Assembly: GCA_963677225.1 (NCBI GenBank)
Contig: OY781923.1
Location: 992,001 to 1,056,000, forward strand
DNA from: SABI01 sp028532915
Lineage (GTDB): Bacteria > Spirochaetota > Spirochaetia > Sphaerochaetales > Sphaerochaetaceae
DNA length: 64,000 nt
Direction of reading: 5' to 3'
Program-made: the position numbers and the translations under genes
Shown here: positions 52,615 to 60,117 of the stretch, piece after piece
How positions within the stretch are numbered: position 1 is the stretch's first letter
Layout of the letters: each line of letters opens with the position of its first letter
Notes under the pieces: model-generated
Database searches by the model: none
The model's input: only the letters and a program-made list of their open reading frames with translations
What the model was told of the DNA's origin: nothing

Positions 52615-52643
52615 TTGAAACAAAATTGTGATGGTGATATCAC
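52615..52643 (+). promoter_or_regulatory. leaderless-type promoter of the PTS-IIA-like gene
   Basis: TTGAAA (52615-52620) and TATCAC (52638-52643) are 17 bp apart; six bases separate the -10 box from the ATG at 52650. No ribosome site is present. Confidence 0.5.
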
Positions 52644-52649
52644 ATAGAT

Positions 52650-53102
52650 ATGAAGTTAAGAAATATTTTGAATCCCGCGGTAATCACAACAGATGTGAAA
52701 GGTGCCGACAAAGAGAGCGTCATAAAAGAACTGCTCGATTTGCTGGTAGAAGCCAGAGAGATTCCATCGGATAAGACCGAACAGGTCTATGAGGATCTGA
52801 TGGAAAGAGAAAAGAAGATGTCGACAGGAATTCAGCATGGTGTCGCCATACCCCATGCCAAGACGAAAGTGGTCAAGAATCTTGTCGCCTGCATAGGAAT
52901 CAAACGTGATGGCGTTGATTTCGCAGCCCTCGACGGAGAGCCCAGCAGAATTTTCATCATGACTCTTTCTCCCGTTGACAGAGTCGGACCTCATGTCCAG
53001 TTTCTGGCTGAGATCAGCATGGTTATCAAGGAAGAGAGTGCAAGGAAAGCACTGCTGGAAGCAAGGACAGAGAAGGATGTTCTCGCGGTTTTCGGATTAT
53101 AG
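52650..53102 (+). CDS. PTS EIIA-like (PtsN/fructose-type) protein
   Basis: A 150-residue EIIA domain of the fructose/nitrogen class. The phospho-acceptor is His69 in GIQHGVAIPHAKT, and the flanking VIKELLDLLV and ACIGIKRDGVDFAALDGEP fit. There is no EIIB/EIIC nearby, so it is a regulatory rather than a sugar-transport protein. It lies 9 bp upstream of a Kef-type antiporter and is likely its regulator, switching with its phosphorylation state; PtsN control of K+ transport is known in Proteobacteria. The start is supported only by the promoter position. Confidence 0.85.
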   Translation: MKLRNILNPAVITTDVKGADKESVIKELLDLLVEAREIPSDKTEQVYEDLMEREKKMSTGIQHGVAIPHAKTKVVKNLVACIGIKRDGVDFAALDGEPSRIFIMTLSPVDRVGPHVQFLAEISMVIKEESARKALLEARTEKDVLAVFGL

Positions 53103-53111
53103 GGAGATAGT

Positions 53112-54725
53112 ATGGCTCATGAAATGATGTTGTTGGCGTTGCAGTTCGGGGTGATCCTCGTCTCAACGAAACTGGTAGGGTGGCTTTTCAGCCAGAAACT
53201 GAATCAGCCGAAGGTACTTGGTGAACTTGTCGCAGGTATGATAATCGGCCCGTACGTGCTGGGCGCAATTCCCCTCGGTGCATTGGGGCCTCTTTTCCCT
53301 GCGGTAGAGGGAACGGTTCCCGTCTCTCCCGAACTGTATGGAATCGCCACTATAGGTTCAATTTTTCTTCTGTTCAATTCCGGTCTTGAGACAGATCTTC
53401 CGACTTTCCTGAAATTCAGCGGCAAGGCGACGGTCGTCGGTCTCGGTGGCGTAGTATTATCATTTCTGCTGGGAGCAGAGGCGACAGTATTACTTCACAG
53501 TGAAGTTCATTCGATCATGGATCCGGAGGCGCTCTTTCTCGGTACAATCTGTACGGCAACCTCCATCGGTATCACGGCAAGGATACTGGGAGAGACGAAA
53601 AAGATCTCCACTCCGGAAGGAGTCACGATCCTTGCGGCCGCCGTTCTCGACGATGTCATCAGCATCATCCTGCTTTCTGTGGTAGTCGGAGTCGCTTCGG
53701 TCGAACTGGGAGGAGGGACGATCGCCTGGTCAAGCATCGGGTTCGTCGCTCTCAAAGCTGTAGGATTCTGGGCATTGTGTATGGTCGTCGGGATCTTATC
53801 CGCTCCGTATTTGACAAAGGGAATGAAAAGACTTGAATCGCTCGCTCTGATCACCGAGCTTTCATTCGGACTTGCCCTTCTGCTGGCGGGACTGTCGGAG
53901 ATGGCCGGTCTCGCAATGATCATCGGAGCCTATATCGCCGGGTTGAGTTTCAGCCAGACAGATGTCGCCCATGAGATAACAGAAAGGATCAAGAATGTCA
54001 GTGATTTCTTCGTTCCGGTATTCTTCGCTGTAATGGGAATGATGGTCGATTTCTCCGCACTTAAGAGCGTTCTCGTCTTCGGAATAATATTCTCGATTGT
54101 AGCCTTTCTTGGAAAACTGCTCGGCTGCGGTCTTCCCGCTTTAGCTATCGGTTTCAATGCGAAAGGAGCTTTCAGAATCGGTGCCGGCATGCTGCCGAGA
54201 GGAGAGGTTACCTTGATCGTCGCCGGTATCGGACTGGCAAGCGGCGCCATCGGTCCCGATCTGTTCGGTGTTGCCGTCATGACCATGCTGCTTGCATCGG
54301 TCGCAGCTCCCCCGCTTCTCATAACCGCCTTCAAAGGAGGTTCCGGTTATCGTAAGGAACTGGTAAGTTCAACTGAAGACGATCTGGTTACGATAGCACT
54401 TGAACTGCCTTCGTACAGGGCTGCCGATTTCGTGCGCAAGTCACTGGCGGATTCCTTTTATCAGGAAGGGTTCTTCATCAAACGTGTCGAGGGAACACGT
54501 CAGGTCTGGCAGGTGAGGAAAGATGACATGATCTTCATGATGAAAGTAAAGGATACATTGCTTGAAATCAGCGGGAAGCGGGAGAATGAGGCCTTTGTCA
54601 GACTGATGATGGTCGAGACCATGGTCGATTTCAAAGAATTCGCAGCAAGTCTGAAGAGCCTTGATCAGAATGACATGATGGGGGCCGGACTGCTGATGAA
54701 CATGTTTGCTCAAACGGACAAATAG
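53112..54725 (+). CDS. CPA2/Kef-type cation:proton antiporter
   Basis: A 537-residue transporter with 12-13 segments over about 1-415 and a cytoplasmic C-terminal domain of about 120 residues. Signatures include QKLNQPKVLGELVAGMIIGP (first repeat), GTICTATSIGITARIL, VLDDVISIILLSV with the antiporter Asp-Asp-type site, and RIGAGMLPRGEVTLIVAGIGLA. The C-terminal part (VTIALELPSYRAADFVRKSL, QVWQVRKDDMIFMMKV) is not a standard TrkA-N domain and may be where the PTS-IIA-like partner binds; that is inference. AGGGAGAT precedes the ATG. The gene ends two bases from the convergent DUF2156 gene. Confidence 0.88.
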   Translation: MAHEMMLLALQFGVILVSTKLVGWLFSQKLNQPKVLGELVAGMIIGPYVLGAIPLGALGPLFPAVEGTVPVSPELYGIATIGSIFLLFNSGLETDLPTFLKFSGKATVVGLGGVVLSFLLGAEATVLLHSEVHSIMDPEALFLGTICTATSIGITARILGETKKISTPEGVTILAAAVLDDVISIILLSVVVGVASVELGGGTIAWSSIGFVALKAVGFWALCMVVGILSAPYLTKGMKRLESLALITELSFGLALLLAGLSEMAGLAMIIGAYIAGLSFSQTDVAHEITERIKNVSDFFVPVFFAVMGMMVDFSALKSVLVFGIIFSIVAFLGKLLGCGLPALAIGFNAKGAFRIGAGMLPRGEVTLIVAGIGLASGAIGPDLFGVAVMTMLLASVAAPPLLITAFKGGSGYRKELVSSTEDDLVTIALELPSYRAADFVRKSLADSFYQEGFFIKRVEGTRQVWQVRKDDMIFMMKVKDTLLEISGKRENEAFVRLMMVETMVDFKEFAASLKSLDQNDMMGAGLLMNMFAQTDK

Positions 54726-54727
54726 GT

Positions 54728-55633
54728 CTAGTCCAGTCGTATCTTATATTTCATCAGCAGGGAACTGGGCTGGTAGGTCATCTTGGCCTGACGCAGCCCG
54801 GGGATCCCGAGATCCTGTTCTCTGTTGATCTCTTTGACAGATTCGTTCAATTCGGAAGCAAAGGCTCTGTTGATATACTGGTACACTCCTTTATATTGAG
54901 TCAGAGCCTTCTCTATATGGATGATAAACCGGTTGTTCTCATCGTTTTCTCCGAGTGTAAAAGCGATGGGAGTATCCCCGCTGTAGAGGACTGATCCGCA
55001 CAGACCGAGTTTCTCCTGATAATCAATTGCAAGTTTCGTCGCCTCAAGATCTTCAACGGAAGATCTGTTTTCCGCCCATTTTTCAAGAACCTCCAGCATA
55101 TCTTCTTTCGGAGCGACATTCGAAGGAAGCAGGATCCTCTCAGGATGTTCTTTCATGAACTTGTTCACATGAGCCATCTTCTTGTGAAGGACCTGACCTG
55201 TCAGTTCGATAAGAGCTTTCTTTTCATATATATAATCGGCATTATCTCGATCCTCCTGAACAGAAAGTCCATCTGACAGGCTCTGAATCCCTTCGTTCCA
55301 GCTCGAAACGTTCTGCGGTGCGATCGTGTTGATTTCGCTTACCATACCCGATAACCGTGCGAAAAGCCTTCTTCCCGGGAATCCTCCGGGGAGCATAGCG
55401 AACAGTTCCTGCGTTCCGCCTGAAAACTGCTTTCCGATGATGAGATATTGGGTCGATCCTTCTGCGTCTTTATACGAGCTGACCCGGTAATCCCTCTTCT
55501 TTGTGAAAGGAAAGAGTGAAGCCATGGAAAACTCACTGATACCGAATCTGTTGGAAAGCAGATAAGGCTGAAGCAGTTCGAAATGTTCAATATTCAAAGG
55601 TGCGGTATTAGGAAAATCTGGTATCTGTCGCAT
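54728..55633 (-). CDS. DUF2156 (GNAT-fold, MprF-C-like) protein
   Basis: A 301-residue soluble protein matching DUF2156/PF09924, related to the lysyl-transferase domain of MprF and to FemX-type GNAT enzymes. Motifs: HFELLQPYLLSNRFGISEFS at the start, HKKMAHVNKFMKEHP, VLYSGDTPIAFTLGE, and the family end INREQDLGIPGLRQAKMTYQP. Acceptor and donor are unknown; aminoacylation of lipids or peptides is possible. The start at 55633 is chosen because a promoter, TTGTCA-17-TATCTT, ends seven bases before this ATG; 55669 would place 12 residues of promoter sequence in the protein. Confidence 0.85.
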   Translation of the reverse strand: MRQIPDFPNTAPLNIEHFELLQPYLLSNRFGISEFSMASLFPFTKKRDYRVSSYKDAEGSTQYLIIGKQFSGGTQELFAMLPGGFPGRRLFARLSGMVSEINTIAPQNVSSWNEGIQSLSDGLSVQEDRDNADYIYEKKALIELTGQVLHKKMAHVNKFMKEHPERILLPSNVAPKEDMLEVLEKWAENRSSVEDLEATKLAIDYQEKLGLCGSVLYSGDTPIAFTLGENDENNRFIIHIEKALTQYKGVYQYINRAFASELNESVKEINREQDLGIPGLRQAKMTYQPSSLLMKYKIRLD

Positions 55634-55640
55634 AGGATGT

Positions 55641-55669
55641 AAGATACTTAAAACCTTTTGAACTGACAA
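55641..55669 (-). promoter_or_regulatory. leaderless-type promoter of the DUF2156 gene
   Basis: On the - strand TTGTCA (55669-55664) and TATCTT (55646-55641) are 17 bp apart. Seven bases follow before the ATG at 55633, so the transcript should begin at the start codon. Confidence 0.65.
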
Positions 55670-55676
55670 GGGGCTA

Positions 55677-55706
55677 CTGGCATCTTAAGTCTCCTTTTGA
55701 TATAGT
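55677..55706 (+). promoter_or_regulatory. leaderless-type promoter of the PH-like membrane protein
   Basis: CTGGCA (55677-55682) and TATAGT (55701-55706) are 18 bp apart; the ATG at 55713 follows after six bases. The region is divergent from the DUF2156 promoter. Confidence 0.5.
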
Positions 55707-55712
55707 TCCAGC

Positions 55713-56207
55713 ATGAAGAATCTAATGAAAGTCTTATTACTCCTTCTTTTTGCGGTGGTCGTGTTCATTCCGAACAACAGTATAGCTGCCTGGGCTTACT
55801 GGTCACTGTTCGTTCTCATGTTCGTGATCCTTTTCATATACTACCGGGTGACTTATTACGTGAGTGAAGCGAACGTTCTTGAGACTGTAGAGACACCGAT
55901 TGACTACTCCTGTTTCTGTGCGAAAGTCCCCCCCATGTCGAATGAAGACCTCGTCAGAGGTCGGATGGTTATTACCGGAGGGCAGATGCATCTCTATCAG
56001 AAAGGAATAAAAAAAGGGGAGAAGATCTCACATGTGTTCCAACGTGACATATCCCAGATAGCCCGTATAGAGACCGGAAAGGTCGTCGGCCTCCGTCACG
56101 GCCTGATCTTTACACTGACCGATGGAAGACAGGACCTCTTCGTGATCACCCGTTATCAGAAAGTATATGATGAAATCGTGAGCACTTTGGGTTGGAGCAG
56201 TAACTGA
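55713..56207 (+). CDS. membrane protein with a PH-like cytoplasmic domain
   Basis: A 164-residue protein with two N-terminal membrane spans (about 5-24 and 27-46, short loop) and a soluble beta-rich part of about 110 residues: GRMVITGGQMHLYQKGIKK, RDISQIARIETGKVVGLRHG, LIFTLTDGRQDLFVITR. Alternating strands followed by a final helix (RYQKVYDEIVSTLGW) resemble a bacterial PH/GRAM-like domain. Such proteins may bind lipid or scaffold membrane complexes. Function unknown. No ribosome site; the promoter ends six bases before the ATG. Confidence 0.68.
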   Translation: MKNLMKVLLLLLFAVVVFIPNNSIAAWAYWSLFVLMFVILFIYYRVTYYVSEANVLETVETPIDYSCFCAKVPPMSNEDLVRGRMVITGGQMHLYQKGIKKGEKISHVFQRDISQIARIETGKVVGLRHGLIFTLTDGRQDLFVITRYQKVYDEIVSTLGWSSN

Positions 56208-56294
56208 CAATAACAAACTAGTCTAAACAGGCGATTGTTCACCCCCGATGCCGGATGGTACCGTTTCATTACCATTTCACGTCGAGGGTTTTTT

Positions 56295-56843
56295 ATGAGC
56301 AAACGCACATTCTTCATCATTCTTTTCGCTGTTATATGCCTGTTAAGTGTGAATGCAGAGCAGGTAGTAGATCTTTATGCGTTTACCGATCTGGCTCTGA
56401 TTCAATCAGCTTTTATTTCCCATCTATACTGTTCGGCCGGAATCGGTGCGACCGTGGAGAAAGAGCTGTCGATAGAGATTCCCGTCAGTCTCTATGCCGA
56501 CACAGGAGGTGGGAATGAGATCCTGCTCGAAAGTTCGGTGAACGTGGTGGTATTCCCGTGGTCGTGTGGTCCCTATATCTCGCTCTCTCTGATCGATCTG
56601 ATCGCATTCCTCGGTGACTATGCTCCGAAGGACTCCATCCATTATCTGAGTACGATCGCCTTCGGCTACAACTGGGAGGTGAACGACAGATGGGCTGTAT
56701 CACCACGAGTGACCATACACGATCCGTCTGTGATGTATGAAGAGACTCTTTCGTACATCCGGGGGTTCATCCCTACTTTTCCGAAGGTCTCTCTTTCCCT
56801 CTACATCCGGTATTCATTCGCAAAATTATCTGCAGAAACATAA
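56295..56843 (+). CDS. exported protein of unknown function
   Basis: A 182-residue exported protein: signal peptide MSKRTFFIILFAVICLLSV with cleavage near NAEQ. The mature part has strand-like segments (VVDLYAFTDLALIQS, GIGATVEKELSIEIPVSLYAD, GPYISLSLIDLIAFL, FPKVSLSLYIRYSFA), which would fit a small outer-membrane barrel, though it does not end in Phe. The start at 56295 is chosen for GAGGG upstream and the signal peptide; an ATG at 56235 would add 20 residues ahead of it. It precedes the lipoprotein gene by 20 bp, so the two are probably co-transcribed. Confidence 0.65.
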   Translation: MSKRTFFIILFAVICLLSVNAEQVVDLYAFTDLALIQSAFISHLYCSAGIGATVEKELSIEIPVSLYADTGGGNEILLESSVNVVVFPWSCGPYISLSLIDLIAFLGDYAPKDSIHYLSTIAFGYNWEVNDRWAVSPRVTIHDPSVMYEETLSYIRGFIPTFPKVSLSLYIRYSFAKLSAET

Positions 56844-56863
56844 TTCTTGATAAAGGAGAGCTT

Positions 56864-57727
56864 ATGAAGAAAAAAGGAAAACAGGTATGCACTTCGGTTC
56901 TATCTCTTTACCTCATCGTCTCGATGATCGGTTGCTCGGTCGCATGGGAACATCATCCGAACAATGAGTTTTCCAGCGATGACTATATCGAACCTGTCGC
57001 TTCGGCGGTCGAACAGCAATGGGATGTTGTAAAAGAGGTCTTCGAGCACAATGATGTGCCCTTCAGTGTGATCCGTTCGAATGAAGGACCGATCGACGGA
57101 AAGGCTGTAGTAGCTGCAATGCTAGAGGAAGAAAAGGGGGATGATTATCTCAGGTTCACCCACTCGCTTATTACACGCGGTGATGGTGAGGTACTGCTTT
57201 CTCAGGCGAAAGAGCTGATCAGTGAACAGCAGTATGAACAGCTTGAACAGAATATTGAGACGACAAGTGAACGCCTCCGTTCTTTCGCTCAGGACGAAGT
57301 TCGCGGTCTTCCCCCCAGCCAGAGAGCTCCATTTTTGAGAGACCTTCAGAAACTGGTGACAAAGACGATCGTTCTTCTTGTTGCGGGAATCGTCTATGCA
57401 GCTGTTCCTGATATGGTCTTCTGGGGAAAAGTCACCGCAGCAGCTGCGGTTTCGGTTGCTGCCGGCGTGGTCGCTACGACATTCCTTGCGTTGTACCGGT
57501 ATTACGAGACAGATGAGAATTCTCTGTCTCAATCTTTCGAGGAATGGATCGTAGATGTGACAACCGATCCTTCGGCTGCATATGCCATGGCCAAATCGAT
57601 AATCACCGTCGGAACGACGATGAAAAACAGTGCTGTCGTGACCGGTCTCATCCTGATCGTTTTCTCCATCTACCAGGTTCTTGATATGGTGAAACCCATG
57701 CTGAAAAAATATAATTTCAATGCCTGA
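56864..57727 (+). CDS. lipoprotein with C-terminal membrane segments
   Basis: A 287-residue protein with a signal peptide and lipobox (VSMIGC, Cys at about residue 24). A helical acidic domain of about 120 residues (EQQWDVVKEVFEH, LISEQQYEQLEQNIETTSERL) is followed by up to three hydrophobic segments near 168-188, 192-215 and 262-281 (IVLLVAGIVYAAVPDMVFW; AAAAVSVAAGVVATTFLAL; AVVTGLILIVFSIYQVL). A lipoprotein with membrane-inserting helices at its far end is unusual and could suggest a pore or toxin-like protein, but no family is recognised. AAAGGAG precedes the ATG, and a terminator follows. Confidence 0.68.
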   Translation: MKKKGKQVCTSVLSLYLIVSMIGCSVAWEHHPNNEFSSDDYIEPVASAVEQQWDVVKEVFEHNDVPFSVIRSNEGPIDGKAVVAAMLEEEKGDDYLRFTHSLITRGDGEVLLSQAKELISEQQYEQLEQNIETTSERLRSFAQDEVRGLPPSQRAPFLRDLQKLVTKTIVLLVAGIVYAAVPDMVFWGKVTAAAAVSVAAGVVATTFLALYRYYETDENSLSQSFEEWIVDVTTDPSAAYAMAKSIITVGTTMKNSAVVTGLILIVFSIYQVLDMVKPMLKKYNFNA

Positions 57728-57746
57728 CCGATTGGAATGAGACGTG

Positions 57747-57782
57747 AAAGATCCTCGACGGCGGCTTGCTGCGAGGATCTTT
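57747..57782 (+). terminator. Rho-independent terminator
   Basis: Arms AAAGATCCTCG (57747-57757) and CGAGGATCTTT (57772-57782) are perfect complements, loop of 14 bases, followed by TACTTTTC. It ends the exported protein/lipoprotein operon. Confidence 0.85.
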
Positions 57783-57853
57783 TACTTTTCTCCTCTTGTT
57801 GTATCATGGTCTAATGTGAAATAATGGTAACATCAACAAAGGAGAATAATGTC

Positions 57854-59089
57854 ATGTCAGATTTTTCTTACGCCACACCGATTCTGAACCGGTTTTTGTC
57901 ATATACTGAATTCGATACCATGAGCGATCCTCATGCAGCCTTCAGGCCATCAACGCCGGCCCAGAATGACCTCCTCCACGCTATCGAAGAGGATCTTCAT
58001 TCCATGGGATTTGGCGACACCACCTTCCTCGAAACGGGGTATCTGATAGCACGTATTCCTGCGAATGTTACCCGCCCTGTTACCCCTGTCGCCTTCATGG
58101 CCCATGTCGACGTTGCCGACGATGTCCAGGGGAACGGCGTTAAAGCAAGGGTTATCGAGAAATATGATGGAAATGATGTTCGTCTCAATGAGACATATAC
58201 GCTGACAGTACAGGATAACCCTCTTCTGAAGAAACATACGGGGTCGACCATCGTCGTGACCGACGGGACTACGCTTCTCGGTGCAGATGATAAAGCCGGG
58301 GTTGCAATCATCATGGCACTAGGCGAGTATATATCGACACATCCCGAATTCGAACACGGGCCGATCGAATTTGTATTCACGAGTGATGAGGAGACAGGAG
58401 AAGGGATGGATGCGTTCGACAGTTCACTTCTCGGTGCGAAAGTGTGTTATACCATCGACGGGACTCAGGGGGGAGAGGTCGAAGCGGAATGCTTTAACGC
58501 GGCAACTGTCTCGGTCGATTTCTACGGGATTCCGTGCCACCTCGGTTCTGCAAGAGGAAAACTCGTGAACAGCGTCTCCATGGCATCATCCTTTATCACG
58601 ATGGTTCCGAAAAATGAAAGTCCCGAAGCTACTGACGGCAGGTACGGATACTACTGCGCAGATGATATTAAGGGAACGCTGGAACATACGAGTGTTACGT
58701 TTCACCTCAGAGACTTCGAGAGAGGGGAGCTTGACAGACGTATCGAGGCTTTGAAAAGTCTTGCATCGACCACAGAAAAACTCTTTCCCGGCGGCAAAGT
58801 GACTGTCGAAGAAAAGATCGTATACACCAACATGGCCGATTACATCAAAAAAGACCCGAAAGTTATGGAATCGATCTTTGCGTCGGGAAAGGAAGCCCAT
58901 ATCGAACTGCAGGAGAAGCTCATACGAGGCGGTACCGACGGGGCCCGGCTGAGTGCCATGGGAATACCCACTCCGAATATATTCACCGGAGGTCACAACC
59001 TCCATTCACGATACGAATGGCTCGCTCTGGATGATGCTGTCGACTGTGCCTCACTTATCACAGAAATCGTTCGCTACTGGGTGAAATGA
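57854..59089 (+). CDS. pepT: peptidase T (tripeptide aminopeptidase)
   Basis: A 411-residue M20-family metallopeptidase that removes the N-terminal residue of tripeptides. Zinc-site motifs: AFMAHVDVADDV (His and Asp), LLGADDKAGVA (bridging Asp), FTSDEETGEGM (general-base Glu pair), DGTQGGEVEAECFNA and FTGGHNLHSRYEW (last His). The lid/dimer domain lies between about 205 and 315. The start at 57854 fits the family N terminus and has AAGGAG nine bases upstream; an earlier in-frame ATG at 57824 lacks one. The stop overlaps the next gene (ATGA). Confidence 0.94.
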   Translation: MSDFSYATPILNRFLSYTEFDTMSDPHAAFRPSTPAQNDLLHAIEEDLHSMGFGDTTFLETGYLIARIPANVTRPVTPVAFMAHVDVADDVQGNGVKARVIEKYDGNDVRLNETYTLTVQDNPLLKKHTGSTIVVTDGTTLLGADDKAGVAIIMALGEYISTHPEFEHGPIEFVFTSDEETGEGMDAFDSSLLGAKVCYTIDGTQGGEVEAECFNAATVSVDFYGIPCHLGSARGKLVNSVSMASSFITMVPKNESPEATDGRYGYYCADDIKGTLEHTSVTFHLRDFERGELDRRIEALKSLASTTEKLFPGGKVTVEEKIVYTNMADYIKKDPKVMESIFASGKEAHIELQEKLIRGGTDGARLSAMGIPTPNIFTGGHNLHSRYEWLALDDAVDCASLITEIVRYWVK

Positions 59090-60102
59090 GAAGGTGTTCG
59101 GTTTTTCTCATCATCGCACTCGTACTGAGTGCTCCAGTATTCTCTTCGCAGCTTTATGAGGTTTCCTCCGTTGTGACGCAAAGGATGGAGGAGATGCTTT
59201 CGCAACGGGATGAAGATTTCTCTTCTCTCGATTTCGAGATTCTATTCATCGAAAGTGATGATCAGATCACAGAAGGGCACATACTCGTATCAAGTGACAT
59301 ACTGTTTTCGGCAGATGGAAGACAGACTGTCGAGAGTCTGATGTTCTATACCGATTCACCTGATGTGATTGCTCAGACCTATAGAAACGAATTTGAGAAG
59401 ATCCTTCCGTCTGTCCTTAATAGCCTCTATGATTTCAAAGAGGATGACAGATTGTTCTATCAAAATGGGGCTCCTCTCAGCGGAACAAGCGGCAGCGAGG
59501 ATATCAGGACCGGATCTGTTGTCGTGACCAGAGATAGTGAACGGCAGATCAATGGTGTGATGGCGGTAACCGACCGGATAGGCTCTTCAATCTATATGAC
59601 CTCTTTATGGGCGGACACAAAGTACTCCGATTACATGAGAATAGAGAAAGGTCCTGACAATACTTTCTCGGTAAGGCCTCTTTTTTCAACAGAATCTGCC
59701 ACATTGAATCTCACCTTCTCAAGGCGGCTGTTTTCGCTGATATCATATGAGATCGGCTTTGATGCTCTGTATGGTTTCACCTCCCGTGATTTTCAGGTAT
59801 ATCTTTCAGGAGGGTTGGGATCATCACTGCCTTTCTCTCTGTTTTTCTCTCCGTCCGGTGCCGACCGATGGTTCCAGAAGCTGTTTCTGGAAGGTTCTGC
59901 CTCAGTAGGAATCGGTTTTGATCTCACAGATGGTTACCAGATGAACCTGCATGGAGGTATCTGCACTTCGATACTCTATATGATAAGGCCTTTTTACAGT
60001 CTGGGACTGAGTGTCTCGCTGCACAGCACGGCACCCTTTGACGATCTGTCATCGGGTGAATCTGTCTTGTCCGCAGGTCCGGTTCTTTCGGTAAGGTTCT
60101 AA
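59086..60102 (+). CDS. exported protein with C-terminal barrel-like domain
   Basis: A 338-residue protein with a signal peptide (MRRCSVFLIIALVLSAPVFSS). The N-terminal half has an acidic helix-strand part (VTQRMEEMLSQRDEDFSSLDFEILF) and a strand region with VVVTRDSERQINGVMAVTD. From about 200 on, amphipathic strands (FSRRLFSLISYEIGFDALYGF; FLEGSASVGIGFDLTD; MIRPFYSLGLSVSLH) end in AGPVLSVRF with a terminal Phe, which suggests an outer-membrane barrel. No known family recognised. It starts inside the pepT stop and precedes the LPP20-like lipoprotein gene, so the three likely share a transcript. Confidence 0.7.
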   Translation: MRRCSVFLIIALVLSAPVFSSQLYEVSSVVTQRMEEMLSQRDEDFSSLDFEILFIESDDQITEGHILVSSDILFSADGRQTVESLMFYTDSPDVIAQTYRNEFEKILPSVLNSLYDFKEDDRLFYQNGAPLSGTSGSEDIRTGSVVVTRDSERQINGVMAVTDRIGSSIYMTSLWADTKYSDYMRIEKGPDNTFSVRPLFSTESATLNLTFSRRLFSLISYEIGFDALYGFTSRDFQVYLSGGLGSSLPFSLFFSPSGADRWFQKLFLEGSASVGIGFDLTDGYQMNLHGGICTSILYMIRPFYSLGLSVSLHSTAPFDDLSSGESVLSAGPVLSVRF

Positions 60103-60117
60103 GAGGAGATGCTACCT

